A DNA stretch of 64,000 bases from Photobacterium sp. TY1-4 (lineage in GTDB: Bacteria; Pseudomonadota; Gammaproteobacteria; Enterobacterales; Vibrionaceae), in NCBI RefSeq assembly GCF_025398175.1, contig NZ_CP099734.1, forward strand, positions 62,001-126,000, in the 5' to 3' direction. The notes under the pieces were generated by a model, which worked only from the letters and a program-made list of their open reading frames with translations, ran no database searches and had not been told where the DNA came from. Made by a program: the position numbers and the translations under genes. Below are positions 45,001-54,063 of this stretch, piece by piece; the stretch's first letter is position 1, and each line of letters starts with the position of its first letter.

Positions 45001-45366
45001 ATGGCGAATATTGAGTTAGTGGTAACACGCACACGGCGCATTGAGCACTTACTGCGCCAGCATTACCATGCGGAAGGCAAGGGGCTGCATCAGCTCATCA
45101 CCAGTTGTGAGGAGCGTCTGCCCCACGAGATTATCCCGAAATTGCGTTTTGTGGCCACGGTGCGCAATAAAATTGTTCACGAAGATGGTTATCAGCTGGA
45201 TGACAAAGCAGGATTCCTGGCCGCTTGCAAGGCGTGTGAGTCGGAACTGACGCCACGCAGTGGCCGTTTTGTCTGGACCGTAGCCGCGCTGGTCGTGTTG
45301 GGCTTTACGGCGCTGGCCGTGTGGTTTTATTCAGAAAACTGGCACCATATCCGGCTGCTGCCCTGA
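45001..45366 (+). CDS. Membrane-anchored HEPN-like (DUF4145-type) protein
   Basis: A 121-residue protein. Residues 1-85 are helical and include LRFVATVRNKIVHEDGYQLDD, where R-N-K-I-V-H is an R-x4-H motif like that of HEPN/DUF4145 proteins, many of which are RNases or their relatives. Residues about 94-112 form a membrane helix (FVWTVAALVVLGFTALAVWF) leaving a short outer tail. CAGGAG precedes the ATG. No nucleotidyltransferase antitoxin is adjacent, so a toxin role is not supported by context. Confidence 0.75.
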   Translation: MANIELVVTRTRRIEHLLRQHYHAEGKGLHQLITSCEERLPHEIIPKLRFVATVRNKIVHEDGYQLDDKAGFLAACKACESELTPRSGRFVWTVAALVVLGFTALAVWFYSENWHHIRLLP

Positions 45367-45462
45367 TCGGCCCGGCGATTCTTACCCTACCAGTCAACGG
45401 CCGCGAGCGGTGTCCGACGACAACCCCGTTGCGCGGCTGTCGTTTCACCCTGCCTGAAAATG

Positions 45463-45488
45463 AAAAAGGTGCCCTGAGGCACCTTTTT
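45463..45488. terminator. Bidirectional terminator
   Basis: A perfect 11-bp stem AAAAAGGTGCC / GGCACCTTTTT with loop CTGA. It serves the rightward HEPN-like gene and the leftward small gene at 45508-45588. Confidence 0.9.
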
Positions 45489-45507
45489 CGGCAAATTCTG
45501 TCGTGAT

Positions 45508-45588
45508 TTAGTAGATCACAGGCAGCGTCATTAAGCCCACAATGACTGCAATCATCACAAGTCCTTGTTTCTGAGAAGATGTAAACAT
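45508..45588 (-). CDS. 26-residue membrane miniprotein
   Basis: The frame encodes MFTSSQKQGLVMIAVIVGL followed by MTLPVIY, that is a short polar N-terminus and one membrane helix. AGGA lies 8 bases before the ATG, and a promoter-like TTGATC-17-TTAGTA precedes it. A strong terminator follows 20 bases after the stop. The length and pattern recall YnhF-type small membrane proteins, though the match is not certain. Function is unknown. Confidence 0.65.
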   Translation of the reverse strand: MFTSSQKQGLVMIAVIVGLMTLPVIY

Positions 45589-46423
45589 AAGAAAGATCCT
45601 CACTCTGCTGCTGTTGATTATATGTTCGACATACTAACACTTTATTCGGTGTTTGATCAATCTCATCTGGTTTTTTGTTATAAAAATAAATTTCATGGTG
45701 ATGTTTTGCAGCTTTTATCGATAGTTTTTGTTTGTTTTTGATGGGGTTGATTTTGGTTGTGATCGTTTTTGTTGCGTGGTTTTTTTCTTAAGCTGATGAT
45801 TTTAATGTGTTTATAATGTTAGATTCTTTGGGTCTTTTTTGGGTTCGATATATTATTGTTAGTTTTGTCGCCATATGGCTTCATCGGGTAAAAATTGGGG
45901 TTTTATTTTTATTTTAAATCTACTGTGATGGCGATTTGAAAGGGTTGAAAAGAAAGGTTGCATGAATATGCGAACTTTTGTCATATAAGATAATTTTATT
46001 CTGGTTATTCGCACTTATTTATCAAGATAGGTTGCAGTGGGCTAAAACAGTGTTTAGTTGACTTGTTGTTTGTTTACCTCCCTGATATATAAAAATAATT
46101 TATGTTTGTTCTCATAGGTCTTCTTGCCGGTTGTCTCATGATTTTGGGGAATTGGTGTCATGATGAGTCATTGTGAATGCTATTCAGTGACTATGGCGGT
46201 GGGAAACGTTTGCTTTTTTTATCTTGTTGAACAGTCGGTTTCGAGCTGCGGGCTGACAGCTGAGGTGATGTCAGTTTTTTCGGATAGCAGATTTGTTGTG
46301 ATTGGCAAATGCGTCGTGCGTGATTTTATAAGCGGGGTCTAGTTCTGACGGTTCGCTGCTAGACAATCCGAATTGGGTTCCTAAACTGTCCCTGCTTATA
46401 ACTATAATGATTTCGGTGATGTT
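45589..46423. other. Long AT-rich, G/T-skewed gap
   Basis: About 835 bases without a credible gene, the least GC-rich stretch in the window. From 45660 to 45900 the + strand is strongly rich in T and G and poor in C. It contains the promoter of the small gene at its left end and that of yhhN at its right. A 60-codon frame at 46160-46342 is not supported. It may be foreign, silenced, or a long leader. Confidence 0.6.
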
Positions 46424-47047
46424 ATGTGGGTTTGGTTAGCCATCTCATTCTCTGCCCTTTTACATATGACGGCGGCCTATCATGGCCCGAAGTGGCAGTA
46501 CTATGTGTTCAAGCCGCTGACGATGGTGCTGTTGCTGATCCTAGCCTGGCAATCCGGGCTCGACTCGGTCTACCGGCAGGCGATTTTTATCGGTCTGCTG
46601 CTGTCGACGGTTGGAGATGTGTTTCTCATGTTGCCCAAAGATCGGTTCATCCAGGGGTTGGCCAGTTTTTTGCTCGCCCATACCGCTTATTCGGTGGCAT
46701 TCTGGAGCCAGATTGATGGCCCGATGGTCTGGTGGTTACCGGCGATGCTGGTGGGCGGGGGGATTATTGTCTTTTTGCTTCTCCTGCCGACATTAGGGGC
46801 CATGGCGATGCCGGTCATGGCCTATATTGCGATGATTGTGCAGATGACCTGGGCGGCTGGGGAGTTCTGGTTGACGGTTGGTTCAACCGCGGGTTTGCTG
46901 GCGTTGATCGGCGCGTTGGTCTTTATCATCTCGGACACGGTACTGGCTGTCGATCGGTTTCGCGGCCCTTTCCGTGCCTCTACCGGCGTGATCATGACCA
47001 GCTATTACTTGGCCCAGGCCTTGTTTACGGCCACATTACTGGTGTAG
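46424..47047 (+). CDS. yhhN: YhhN family (lysoplasmalogenase-like) membrane protein
   Basis: A 207-residue protein with about eight membrane segments. Family features are the buried acidic sites in IFIGLLLSTVGDVFLML and LVFIISDTVLAVDRF, which align with the lysoplasmalogenase TMEM86/YhhN family that cleaves vinyl-ether lysolipids. Bacterial substrates are mostly unknown. It is part of the yhhL-yhhM-yhhN group near rsmD. Confidence 0.9.
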   Translation: MWVWLAISFSALLHMTAAYHGPKWQYYVFKPLTMVLLLILAWQSGLDSVYRQAIFIGLLLSTVGDVFLMLPKDRFIQGLASFLLAHTAYSVAFWSQIDGPMVWWLPAMLVGGGIIVFLLLLPTLGAMAMPVMAYIAMIVQMTWAAGEFWLTVGSTAGLLALIGALVFIISDTVLAVDRFRGPFRASTGVIMTSYYLAQALFTATLLV

Positions 47048-47119
47048 CGAGCACCCGCTCACGGGGGCGTTTCAAGCACCGTGCGGCCCACGATGGCTGG
47101 TCGGAGTGAAGGAGTGATG

Positions 47120-47431
47120 ATGGCGGCATCCTGGATCCGGGTATATCAGGCAACCAATAATCTGGAAGCCCATAGCCTCAAGGGCATGCTGGAACATGCA
47201 CAGATTGAGGTTGCGCTCAGCGGAGAAAATCTCGCTGCCGCCGCAGGGGAACTGCCTGCGGATGTCCTCCAGGTGAGTCTGTGGGTTCCGGCGGCGCAGG
47301 CTGATCGGGCGCGGGCGCTATTGAAGGCGTATGAATCTGCCGGGGAGCGCGAATGGTGTTGTCCGACGTGCGGGGAGCTGAACAGCGGCGCTTTTGAGAT
47401 CTGTTGGCAGTGCGGGGAAACGCAGCCCTGA
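47120..47431 (+). CDS. DUF2007 protein with RanBP2-type zinc finger
   Basis: A 103-residue protein. AAGGAG at 47109-47114 favours the second of two adjacent ATGs. Residues 1-70 are the DUF2007 signal-transducing-like fold (WIRVYQATNNLEAHSLKGMLEHAQIEV). The C-terminus has W-C-C-P-T-C-GELN and C-W-Q-C, that is C-x2-C-x10-C-x2-C with Trp and Asn as in RanBP2 zinc fingers. The role is unknown, perhaps protein or RNA contact. Confidence 0.85.
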   Translation: MAASWIRVYQATNNLEAHSLKGMLEHAQIEVALSGENLAAAAGELPADVLQVSLWVPAAQADRARALLKAYESAGEREWCCPTCGELNSGAFEICWQCGETQP

Positions 47432-47615
47432 GCGACCCGAATGGAACGTCGTCAAACAGAGCTCCGAAATATTCAACATGGCGTTGACCTATCAAACATG
47501 TCTTTGCTCTACTAAACATAGATTTGAAATGACACTTTTTTGCGCTGGGTCAACGCCGTCGCGAGCGGGTGTGATTTAATCGGTGTTCCAGTCAAGCGCC
47601 CAGATGAGGACAACG

Positions 47616-47855
47616 ATGAATTCAATCCATGCCCATACGGTACTGAACCTGTTGCTGGCGGCAGAAACGCCGTATACCGAGCAGTCGCTGCAGCAGGCCA
47701 TTGCGGCGAGTTATGGTGAGCACGCCCGGTTTCATACCTGCAGCCTGCAAGATCTGACTTTAGAAGCATTACTGGTATTTTTCCTGGAACGCGGCAAAGT
47801 CGTGCGCGAAGGCGATACCATTGTGGCTAACCCGGCCATGATGTGCAGCCACTGA
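47616..47855 (+). CDS. yecH: YecH family metal-binding protein
   Basis: A 79-residue protein close to E. coli YecH: NSIHAHTVLNLLL, GEHARFHTCSLQDLT, then a C-terminal Cys/His pair (MMCSH). The conserved His and Cys residues suggest metal binding. ATG at 47616 follows GATGAGGACAACG. Function is unknown. Confidence 0.88.
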   Translation: MNSIHAHTVLNLLLAAETPYTEQSLQQAIAASYGEHARFHTCSLQDLTLEALLVFFLERGKVVREGDTIVANPAMMCSH

Positions 47856-48014
47856 CCGCGAGCGAACCGCGCCTGCCGCAATGATCCGGGTGGTAAAAAA
47901 GTCGCCACCCGGGTGCTCAGTTGTTATACTCTCCTGCCGTCGCTCGATCGCCTGGTCGATGCTGCCCACTATCTCTAATCTTCTGAATATTTTTCTCTTT
48001 TTGAGGTCTGCTCT

Positions 48015-48608
48015 GTGGAAATTATCTCTGCAGCGGTCATGCTGTTTCTGATCATGGACCCGCTCGGCAATTTGCCGGTGATGCTGTCGATCCTGCGCCA
48101 TATTGAACCGAAACGACGTCGGATTATCATGATCCGGGAGTTATGTATTGCACTGGTGATCCTGCTGGCGTTCTTGTTCGGCGGCCAGAAAATGCTCAAC
48201 TTTCTCCATGTTTCCACGGAAACCGTCAGTATCTCGGGCGGCATCATCTTGTTTCTGATCGCGATCCGAATGATCTTCCCGACCCCGGGTGGGGTGACCG
48301 GTCTGGCGGCCGGTGAGGAGCCTTTTATCGTGCCGATGGCGATCCCGATGATAGCCGGTCCGTCGGTGCTGGCGTCGCTGTTGCTGCTGTCGAATCAGGA
48401 GCCGGGGCGGATGTGGGACTGGGTGGCGGCCGTGTGCCTGGCCTGGGGGGCGACCTTTGTGATTTTGATGTTTTATGAGGTGTTTAACCGCTTGTTGGGC
48501 GAGAGAGGCCTGAAAGCCGTGGAACGACTGATGGGCCTGTTGCTGATCATGATTTCGACCCAGATGTTCCTGGACGGGATCCGAAAATTCTTCCAGTTGG
48601 GTGTCTAG
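48015..48608 (+). CDS. yhgN: MarC/NAAT family membrane protein YhgN
   Basis: A 197-residue, six-helix membrane protein that starts with GTG and aligns along its length with E. coli YhgN: FLIMDPLGNLPVMLS, PKRRRIIMIRELCIAL, VSISGGIILFLIAIRMIFP, EEPFIVPMAIPMIAGPSV and ERLMGLLLIMISTQMFLDGI. Transport activity has not been established for the family. It converges on yhhL-rsmD. Confidence 0.93.
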   Translation: MEIISAAVMLFLIMDPLGNLPVMLSILRHIEPKRRRIIMIRELCIALVILLAFLFGGQKMLNFLHVSTETVSISGGIILFLIAIRMIFPTPGGVTGLAAGEEPFIVPMAIPMIAGPSVLASLLLLSNQEPGRMWDWVAAVCLAWGATFVILMFYEVFNRLLGERGLKAVERLMGLLLIMISTQMFLDGIRKFFQLGV

Positions 48609-48653
48609 TCGGCGGGCCAGAGACAGCGCGAGGCCGGTGGGCCTCGCGTTGGG

Positions 48654-48920
48654 TTACATCATGTGCTTGCGGCGGATATCCAGTAGCGCGAAGATGCCGA
48701 AGATCAGGATCGACCATTTCTCCCAGCGGCTCATGGCGATCTTGTCGCCGAAGGCGCCGAGGAAAATCAGCATTTGCAGGCCGTGCATCATCAGCAGGAA
48801 GCCGGTCATGATGTACAGGGCCATTGCGGCCACGCCCGGGAAGGGATAGAAAATATTGATGAGCAGAATCAGCCAGACAAAGCCGATGGCTGCTTTCGCC
48901 AGGGTAATTAGCACTTTCAT
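48654..48920 (-). CDS. yhhL: YhhL-type DUF1145 membrane protein
   Basis: An 88-residue protein with two or three membrane helices (AAIGFVWLILLINIFYPFPG, ALYIMTGFLLMMHGLQML). The PFPG and MHGLQ stretches match E. coli YhhL. Its ATG overlaps the rsmD stop by four bases (ATGA at 48917-48920), so the two are translationally coupled, as in E. coli. Function is unknown. Confidence 0.88.
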   Translation of the reverse strand: MKVLITLAKAAIGFVWLILLINIFYPFPGVAAMALYIMTGFLLMMHGLQMLIFLGAFGDKIAMSRWEKWSILIFGIFALLDIRRKHMM

Positions 48921-49522
48921 GATGCGTCTCTCTCGTAGAGCCGGTAGCTGACCTGACCGGCAGTTTTTTCCTTGTATAAATGCCAATGGGCCGGCGTTTC
49001 CGGTAAGCCCAGCTCCTTTTCCGCCTCGATATAGATGATGGCACGGGGTGCCAGCCAGCCATTATTTTCCAGTCGCAGGATCACTTCAGGCAGTAAGTGC
49101 TTGCGAAATGGCGGATCAATAAAGATGATATCAAACGGCGTACCCGGTTTGTCGAGAAAAACCAGGCTGTCGGTTTGATGGATACGGGCATTGTCGGCCC
49201 CCAGAGTCTGGCGGTTTTGTTCCAGTTGCGTGGCCGCCTGGCGGTCCAGCTCCAGCATGGTGACGCTGTCGACCCCGCGGGAGAGCGCTTCAAAGCTCAG
49301 GCTGCCGCTGCCGGTAAACAGATCCAGGCAGTTCGCCTGATACAAATCGGGAGCCAACCAGTTAAAGACGGTTTCTTTGACCCGGTCGGTCGTTGGTCGG
49401 AGACCTTCAACATCGTGTACTGGCAGTTTGCGTCCGCGCCAGCGTCCGCCGATGATCCTTACGACCCCTTCCCGGCGGTGATCGGGCTGATTTCGCCCGG
49501 ATTGTTGCCTGCGTCTCGTCAT
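48917..49522 (-). CDS. rsmD: 16S rRNA (guanine(966)-N2)-methyltransferase
   Basis: A 201-residue methyltransferase that modifies G966 of 16S rRNA. Motifs are VVRIIGGRWRGRKLPV, RPTTDRVKETVFNWL, the cofactor site LDLFTGSGSLSFEALSRG, and the catalytic FIDPPFRK. ATG at 49522 starts MTRRRQQSG; longer frames upstream are not conserved. It diverges from ftsY, a widespread arrangement. Confidence 0.96.
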   Translation of the reverse strand: MTRRRQQSGRNQPDHRREGVVRIIGGRWRGRKLPVHDVEGLRPTTDRVKETVFNWLAPDLYQANCLDLFTGSGSLSFEALSRGVDSVTMLELDRQAATQLEQNRQTLGADNARIHQTDSLVFLDKPGTPFDIIFIDPPFRKHLLPEVILRLENNGWLAPRAIIYIEAEKELGLPETPAHWHLYKEKTAGQVSYRLYERDAS

Positions 49523-49606
49523 AGATTTATTCGACCGTTGAGAAAATGTTAGTATACAGCAGTTTTTAAGCTGCAAATTGTACCAATCAAGCTTTAGGAT
49601 TTGCCA

Positions 49607-50974
49607 ATGGCAGAAAAAAAGAAACGCGGATTATTTTCGTGGCTGGGTTTTGGTTCTGAAGAACAAACCGAGCAAACCGAGCAACAAGCCGCCCAGGCGG
49701 AAGAGAAAGCAACATCGGCGGACGACGCAACGCTGACTTCGCAGGAGTCGTCGACGGCGCAGTCAGCCACGGAACAGCCTGCGCCGGAAACGGCTGAGAC
49801 GAGCCGCGAGGCCGTGCAGGACGTTGAGCCGGAAGTTGTTGTTGTTGCGCCGCATGAGGCTGCCGAGATCGAGCAGCCTGCTACAGCGGAACAACCGTCG
49901 GCCCAGGTATCTGAAACACAAGCACCGGAAACCCTGGCACCTGAAACAAAAGCACCTGAAGCCCAGGTTGCAGAAGCACAGGGTTCAGAAGCCGAGCAAC
50001 CGGCCGACGAAGGCAGTGCGGTTCAGAGCGCCGAGCAGGAAAAACCGAAAAGTGAAGGCTTCTTCGCCCGCCTGATGCGCGGCCTGAAGAAAACCAAATC
50101 CAATATCGGGTCTGGCTTTGTCGGTTTATTCCGCGGCAAGCAGATCGACGATGATCTGTTTGAGGAGCTGGAAGAGCAGCTGCTGGTGTCCGATGTCGGG
50201 ATGGATACCACGCTCAAGATCATTGAGAGCCTGACCGAAAAAGCCGATCGCAAGGCCCTGAAAGATGGCGAAGCGCTGTATGGTTTGCTGAAAGAAGAGC
50301 TGGGTGAGATGCTGGCGAAAGTCGAGCAGCCGCTGGTGATCGACACCACGCGCAAGCCATACGTGATCCTGATGGTCGGGGTGAACGGCGTCGGGAAAAC
50401 CACCACCATCGGCAAGCTGGCCAAGCAGTTCCAGAGCCAGGGTAAATCCGTGATGCTGGCTGCCGGGGATACCTTCCGCGCCGCGGCGGTGGAGCAGTTG
50501 CAGGTGTGGGGTGAGCGCAACAATGTGCCGGTGGTGGCCCAGCATACCGGCGCCGACAGTGCATCGGTGATTTTCGATGCGATCGAGTCGGCCCGCGCCA
50601 AAAACGTTGATGTGGTGATTGCCGATACGGCCGGCCGCCTGCAGAACAAGAGCAACCTGATGGAAGAGCTGCGCAAGATTGTACGGGTGATGAAGAAAGT
50701 CGACCCGCAGGCGCCGCACGAAATCATGCTGACAGTCGATGCCGGGACCGGGCAGAATGCGATCAGCCAGGCCAAGCTGTTCAGTGACGTGGCGCCGGTG
50801 ACCGGGATCACCCTGACCAAGCTGGACGGGACCGCCAAGGGCGGGGTGATTTTTGCCATTGCCGATCAGTTCAATATCCCGATCCGCTACATTGGTATCG
50901 GCGAGGGGATTGACGATCTCCGTCCATTCGCGGCCAATGAGTTTATTGAAGCACTCTTTAGCGACGAGGAGTAA
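49607..50974 (+). CDS. ftsY: Signal recognition particle receptor FtsY
   Basis: A 455-residue GTPase that docks SRP-bound ribosomes at the inner membrane. Residues about 5-145 are the acidic A domain, rich in Glu, Ala, Pro and Gln with PETxAPE-type repeats. The NG domain follows: VGVNGVGKTTTIGKLA (G1), AAGDTFRAAAVEQL, IADTAGRLQNKSNLM (G3), and TLTKLDGTAKGG (G4/G5). ATG at 49607 follows TAGGATTTGCCA. First gene of ftsY-ftsE-ftsX. Confidence 0.97.
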   Translation: MAEKKKRGLFSWLGFGSEEQTEQTEQQAAQAEEKATSADDATLTSQESSTAQSATEQPAPETAETSREAVQDVEPEVVVVAPHEAAEIEQPATAEQPSAQVSETQAPETLAPETKAPEAQVAEAQGSEAEQPADEGSAVQSAEQEKPKSEGFFARLMRGLKKTKSNIGSGFVGLFRGKQIDDDLFEELEEQLLVSDVGMDTTLKIIESLTEKADRKALKDGEALYGLLKEELGEMLAKVEQPLVIDTTRKPYVILMVGVNGVGKTTTIGKLAKQFQSQGKSVMLAAGDTFRAAAVEQLQVWGERNNVPVVAQHTGADSASVIFDAIESARAKNVDVVIADTAGRLQNKSNLMEELRKIVRVMKKVDPQAPHEIMLTVDAGTGQNAISQAKLFSDVAPVTGITLTKLDGTAKGGVIFAIADQFNIPIRYIGIGEGIDDLRPFAANEFIEALFSDEE

Positions 50975-50977
50975 ATC

Positions 50978-51646
50978 GTGATCCGGTTTCAGCAGGTCAG
51001 TAAAGCTTATCGGGGCGGGCGTCAGGCCCTGCAAAAAGTGGATTTCCACCTTCAACCAGCGGAAATGGCGTTTTTAACCGGACACTCCGGGGCCGGTAAG
51101 AGTACCTTGCTGAAACTGATCTGTGCCATTGAGCGGCCGAGTGACGGCCAGATTTTTTTCAATGGCCACGAGATTACCCGAATTGAAAACAAGCATATCC
51201 CGTTCTTGCGCCGCAATATCGGGATTATCTTTCAGGATCATAAGCTGTTGATGGACCGCAGTGTCTACGACAACGTGGCCTTGCCGCTGCGGGTCGAGCT
51301 GGCTTCGGAAGCGGAAATTAAACGCCGGGTGTCGGCGGCGCTGGATAAAGTCGGGTTGCTCGACAAGGCCCGCTGCCTGCCGCTCCAGCTCTCGGGCGGG
51401 GAGCAGCAGCGGGTGGGCATTGCCCGGGCGGTGGTGAACAAACCGCGGTTGTTGCTGGCCGACGAGCCGACCGGGAACCTGGACGCAGCCTTGTCGCAAC
51501 AAGTCATGCAGCTGTTTGAAGAGTTTAACCGGGTGGGGGTGAGCGTATTGATGGCCACCCATGATACCTCCTTGCTCAGCACCCATAATTACCGGCGTCT
51601 GGATCTGCACCAGGGGCACCTACGGGAGGTCGCACGTGGCGCGTAA
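50978..51646 (+). CDS. ftsE: Cell division ATP-binding protein FtsE
   Basis: A 222-residue ABC ATPase that drives FtsX and so activates periplasmic cell-wall hydrolases at the septum. It starts with GTG three bases after the ftsY stop. Walker [13 protein letters not shown], signature [15 protein letters not shown], Walker [13 protein letters not shown] and the switch His in LMATHDTSL are all present. Its end overlaps the ftsX start by 11 bases. Confidence 0.97.
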   Translation: MIRFQQVSKAYRGGRQALQKVDFHLQPAEMAFLTGHSGAGKSTLLKLICAIERPSDGQIFFNGHEITRIENKHIPFLRRNIGIIFQDHKLLMDRSVYDNVALPLRVELASEAEIKRRVSAALDKVGLLDKARCLPLQLSGGEQQRVGIARAVVNKPRLLLADEPTGNLDAALSQQVMQLFEEFNRVGVSVLMATHDTSLLSTHNYRRLDLHQGHLREVARGA

Positions 51647-52562
51647 ACAACCGGGCTTTTTTGCCGTCCATAAAATGCAATGCCTCGGGGCGCTGTCGGA
51701 GCTGATGCGACGGCCGTTGGGCAATCTGCTAACCCTGGCGGTGCTGGCGTTTGCCCTGACGTTGCCGGCCAGTTTTTACCTGCTGGCGAAAAATATCACT
51801 CTGGTGGCTCAGGCCTGGCAGAATCCGACGCAGCTGACGGTGTATCTGGCACCGCAGGTATCACCGGGCACCGCGACTCAGCTCTCCGAGCAACTTGCTG
51901 CCTGGCCGGAAGTGGAGAATGTGCGCTATATCTCGCCGCAGCAGGGGCTGACAGAGTTTCGGGAGCAGGCCGGGTTTGCCCAGGCGCTGACATTGCTGGA
52001 GGAAAACCCGCTGCCGGCTGTGGTGGTGATCCGTCCGGTGGCGGCGTGGCAGGGCAGTGATCAGGCCGCACAGCTGGCAGCGAAATTGCGTGCTGAGGCG
52101 ACGGTGGACGAAGTGCGGCTCGACAGCGACTGGCTGCAGCGTCTGGCGGCGATTAAGTCGCTGGCGATCACCCTGGCGGCGCTGATTTCCGGCCTGATGC
52201 TGTTTGCGGTGTTTCTGATTGTCGGCAACACCTTGCGCCTGCAGGTGCTCAACCAGAAAGACGAGATCCAGGTGATGAAGCTGGTGGGCGCGACCGACAG
52301 TTTCATCCTGCGCCCGTATCTCTATACCGGGGCCTGGTATGGTTTGTTGGGCGGGATCGCCGCTTGGGTGCTGGCCGCAATCGTCACTATACTGCTAGAT
52401 GGCGCGGTCGCGCAGTTGGCCGCACTCTACGACAGCGGGTTCCGGTTGGTCGGCCTGAGCTGGGATGAGACCCTGATCCTGTTGATGACGGCGGCGTTTC
52501 TCGGGCTGCTGGCGGCCCGGTTGTCGGCCGGACGTCATCTGAAAGAAATTGAACCTGTGTAA
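51636..52562 (+). CDS. ftsX: Cell division protein FtsX
   Basis: A 308-residue membrane partner of FtsE. GTG at 51636 is chosen because GGGAGG lies just upstream within ftsE. There is one N-terminal membrane helix, a periplasmic domain of about 115 residues (the part that recruits EnvC-like activators), then three membrane helices with the conserved LVGATDSFILRPYLYTG block. Length compares with 352 in E. coli. Confidence 0.95.
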   Translation: MARKQPGFFAVHKMQCLGALSELMRRPLGNLLTLAVLAFALTLPASFYLLAKNITLVAQAWQNPTQLTVYLAPQVSPGTATQLSEQLAAWPEVENVRYISPQQGLTEFREQAGFAQALTLLEENPLPAVVVIRPVAAWQGSDQAAQLAAKLRAEATVDEVRLDSDWLQRLAAIKSLAITLAALISGLMLFAVFLIVGNTLRLQVLNQKDEIQVMKLVGATDSFILRPYLYTGAWYGLLGGIAAWVLAAIVTILLDGAVAQLAALYDSGFRLVGLSWDETLILLMTAAFLGLLAARLSAGRHLKEIEPV

Positions 52563-52693
52563 ATTTTCGGACTCTACAGATGGGTCATGTGGCGAGAATG
52601 CACATGACGGCTTGCAATGTTGGCCCTTTTCCGGGCATCATTACAGGTTATGACGATGTTCCATCAGTACACAAAACACACGAGGTTTGTTGA

Positions 52694-53554
52694 ATGGCAC
52701 AAGAAATGACTTCATTGGCGTTAGTTTCTACAGACAGCCTGGACAGCTACGTTCAGAGTGTCAACGGCTACCCGATGCTGTCGGCGGAGCAGGAACGTGA
52801 GCTGGCGGAGCGCCTGCATTACGAGGGCGATATTGATGCGGCAAAGTCGCTGGTCATGTCCCACCTGCGATTCGTAGTGCACGTGGCGCGCGGGTATTCC
52901 GGCTATGGTTTGCCGATGGCGGATCTGGTTCAGGAAGGCAACATCGGCCTGATGAAGGCGGTGAAGCGGTTTAATCCGGAAGTCGGCGTGCGTCTGGTGT
53001 CGTTTGCGGTCCACTGGATCAAAGCTGAAATTCATGAGTATGTGCTGCGCAACTGGCGTATTGTCAAAGTCGCCACCACCAAGGCGCAGCGCAAACTGTT
53101 CTTCAACCTGCGCAAGGCGAAAAAGCGCCTGGGCTGGTTCAATAACGACGAAGTCAACATGGTTGCAGAGCAGCTCGGGGTCGATGCCAGCGAGGTCCGT
53201 GAAATGGAGTCCCGTCTGGCGGCGCAGGATCCGACCTTTGAAAGCCCGGTTGATGATGATGATCGCGACAGCGGCTTCAGCGCGCCGGTTTATTTCCTGG
53301 AAGACAAATCATCCGATGTGGCCCTGAGTTATGAAGAGAATAACTGGGAAAGCCATGCCACCAATCGCCTGTCTCAGGCGTTGGCCTGTCTGGATGAGCG
53401 CAGTCAGCACATTGTCCGCTCCCGCTGGCTGGATGAGCAGAAAGCAACCCTGCAGGAGCTGGCTGAGCATTACGGAGTGTCTGCGGAAAGGATCCGTCAG
53501 CTCGAAAAAAATGCGATGAAAAAGCTCAAAGAAGCGGTGGGTGACAGTCTCTGA
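52694..53554 (+). CDS. rpoH: RNA polymerase heat-shock sigma factor (sigma-32)
   Basis: A 286-residue sigma factor that directs transcription of chaperones and proteases. Region 2 is [26 protein letters not shown] (core and -10 contact), followed by the RpoH box [15 protein letters not shown], which is diagnostic against other sigma factors. Region 4 ends [25 protein letters not shown]. The order ftsX-rpoH is conserved across gamma-proteobacteria. Its translation is expected to respond to mRNA folding, but I did not work out that fold. Confidence 0.98.
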   Translation: MAQEMTSLALVSTDSLDSYVQSVNGYPMLSAEQERELAERLHYEGDIDAAKSLVMSHLRFVVHVARGYSGYGLPMADLVQEGNIGLMKAVKRFNPEVGVRLVSFAVHWIKAEIHEYVLRNWRIVKVATTKAQRKLFFNLRKAKKRLGWFNNDEVNMVAEQLGVDASEVREMESRLAAQDPTFESPVDDDDRDSGFSAPVYFLEDKSSDVALSYEENNWESHATNRLSQALACLDERSQHIVRSRWLDEQKATLQELAEHYGVSAERIRQLEKNAMKKLKEAVGDSL

Positions 53555-53590
53555 GGATCCTTGGAAACTATCCACAACGATCCGCACAAG

Positions 53591-53615
53591 AAACCGGCCT
53601 GGCGCCGGTTTTTTT
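53591..53615 (+). terminator. Terminator of rpoH
   Basis: Stem AAACCGGC / GCCGGTTT with loop CTGGC, then TTTT. Confidence 0.9.
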
Positions 53616-54063
53616 GTGCTTGATTTCTGGGGCGCAGGTCACATTTATGGCCTGAAATTCGAATGAAAGGTAAACTTATCCACAGATTATGATCGGATCC
53701 GATCTACATGTAGTGGATCCTCTGGGCACGAAACACATTATCAACGCTATTCACAGATTTTTCCACAGCTGGTGATTATTTGTGCGTCTGGTGGGCGCAG
53801 AGGTTTGGCAGGAGACCTTCAACCCTGGCATGGCCTGGATGAGTGCCCCCGGGAGCCGTCGGGTCAAAGCCCTACTTTCTGTGCGAGGTTGTGAGTAACT
53901 TTGTGGGGTACAATGGCGTCCTGCGCTGACGACTTTGGACCGTCGCTCGGGGAACCCAAAACGGAGGATCATCACAGTTTTGGACCGGGGCGGATCCTGG
54001 CGGGATCAGCAACGCAATAACCCTAATGCTGACAAGGTCAGCAGGACTTCAGTGAGGCAATGA
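53616..54063. other. Intergenic region rpoH-glpE with DnaA-box cluster
   Basis: About 450 bases without a gene. The left part holds DnaA-box-like sites and clustered GATC (53676-53767). The right part holds small hairpins: CCAAAAC / GTTTTGG (53956-53983, loop 14) and GCTGAC-AAG-GTCAGC (54028-54042), the latter just before glpE. The glpE promoter is probably here. Confidence 0.55.
53676..53767. promoter_or_regulatory. DnaA-box and GATC cluster
   Basis: TTATCCACA at 53676-53684 is a perfect consensus DnaA box, TTTTCCACA at 53759-53767 fits TTWTNCACA, and CTATTCACA at 53747-53755 is one base off. Between them GATC occurs at 53691, 53696, 53701 and 53716, and 53691-53704 is a perfect 14-base palindrome (GATCGGATCCGATC). 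The mix is like DnaA-binding control or titration loci; function is inferred. Confidence 0.5.

Noticed and set aside
46160..46342. A 60-codon rightward frame in the AT-rich gap before yhhN
   Set aside because: No good ribosome binding site, no similarity, and composition like the surrounding non-coding DNA. It would be worth revisiting only if conserved.
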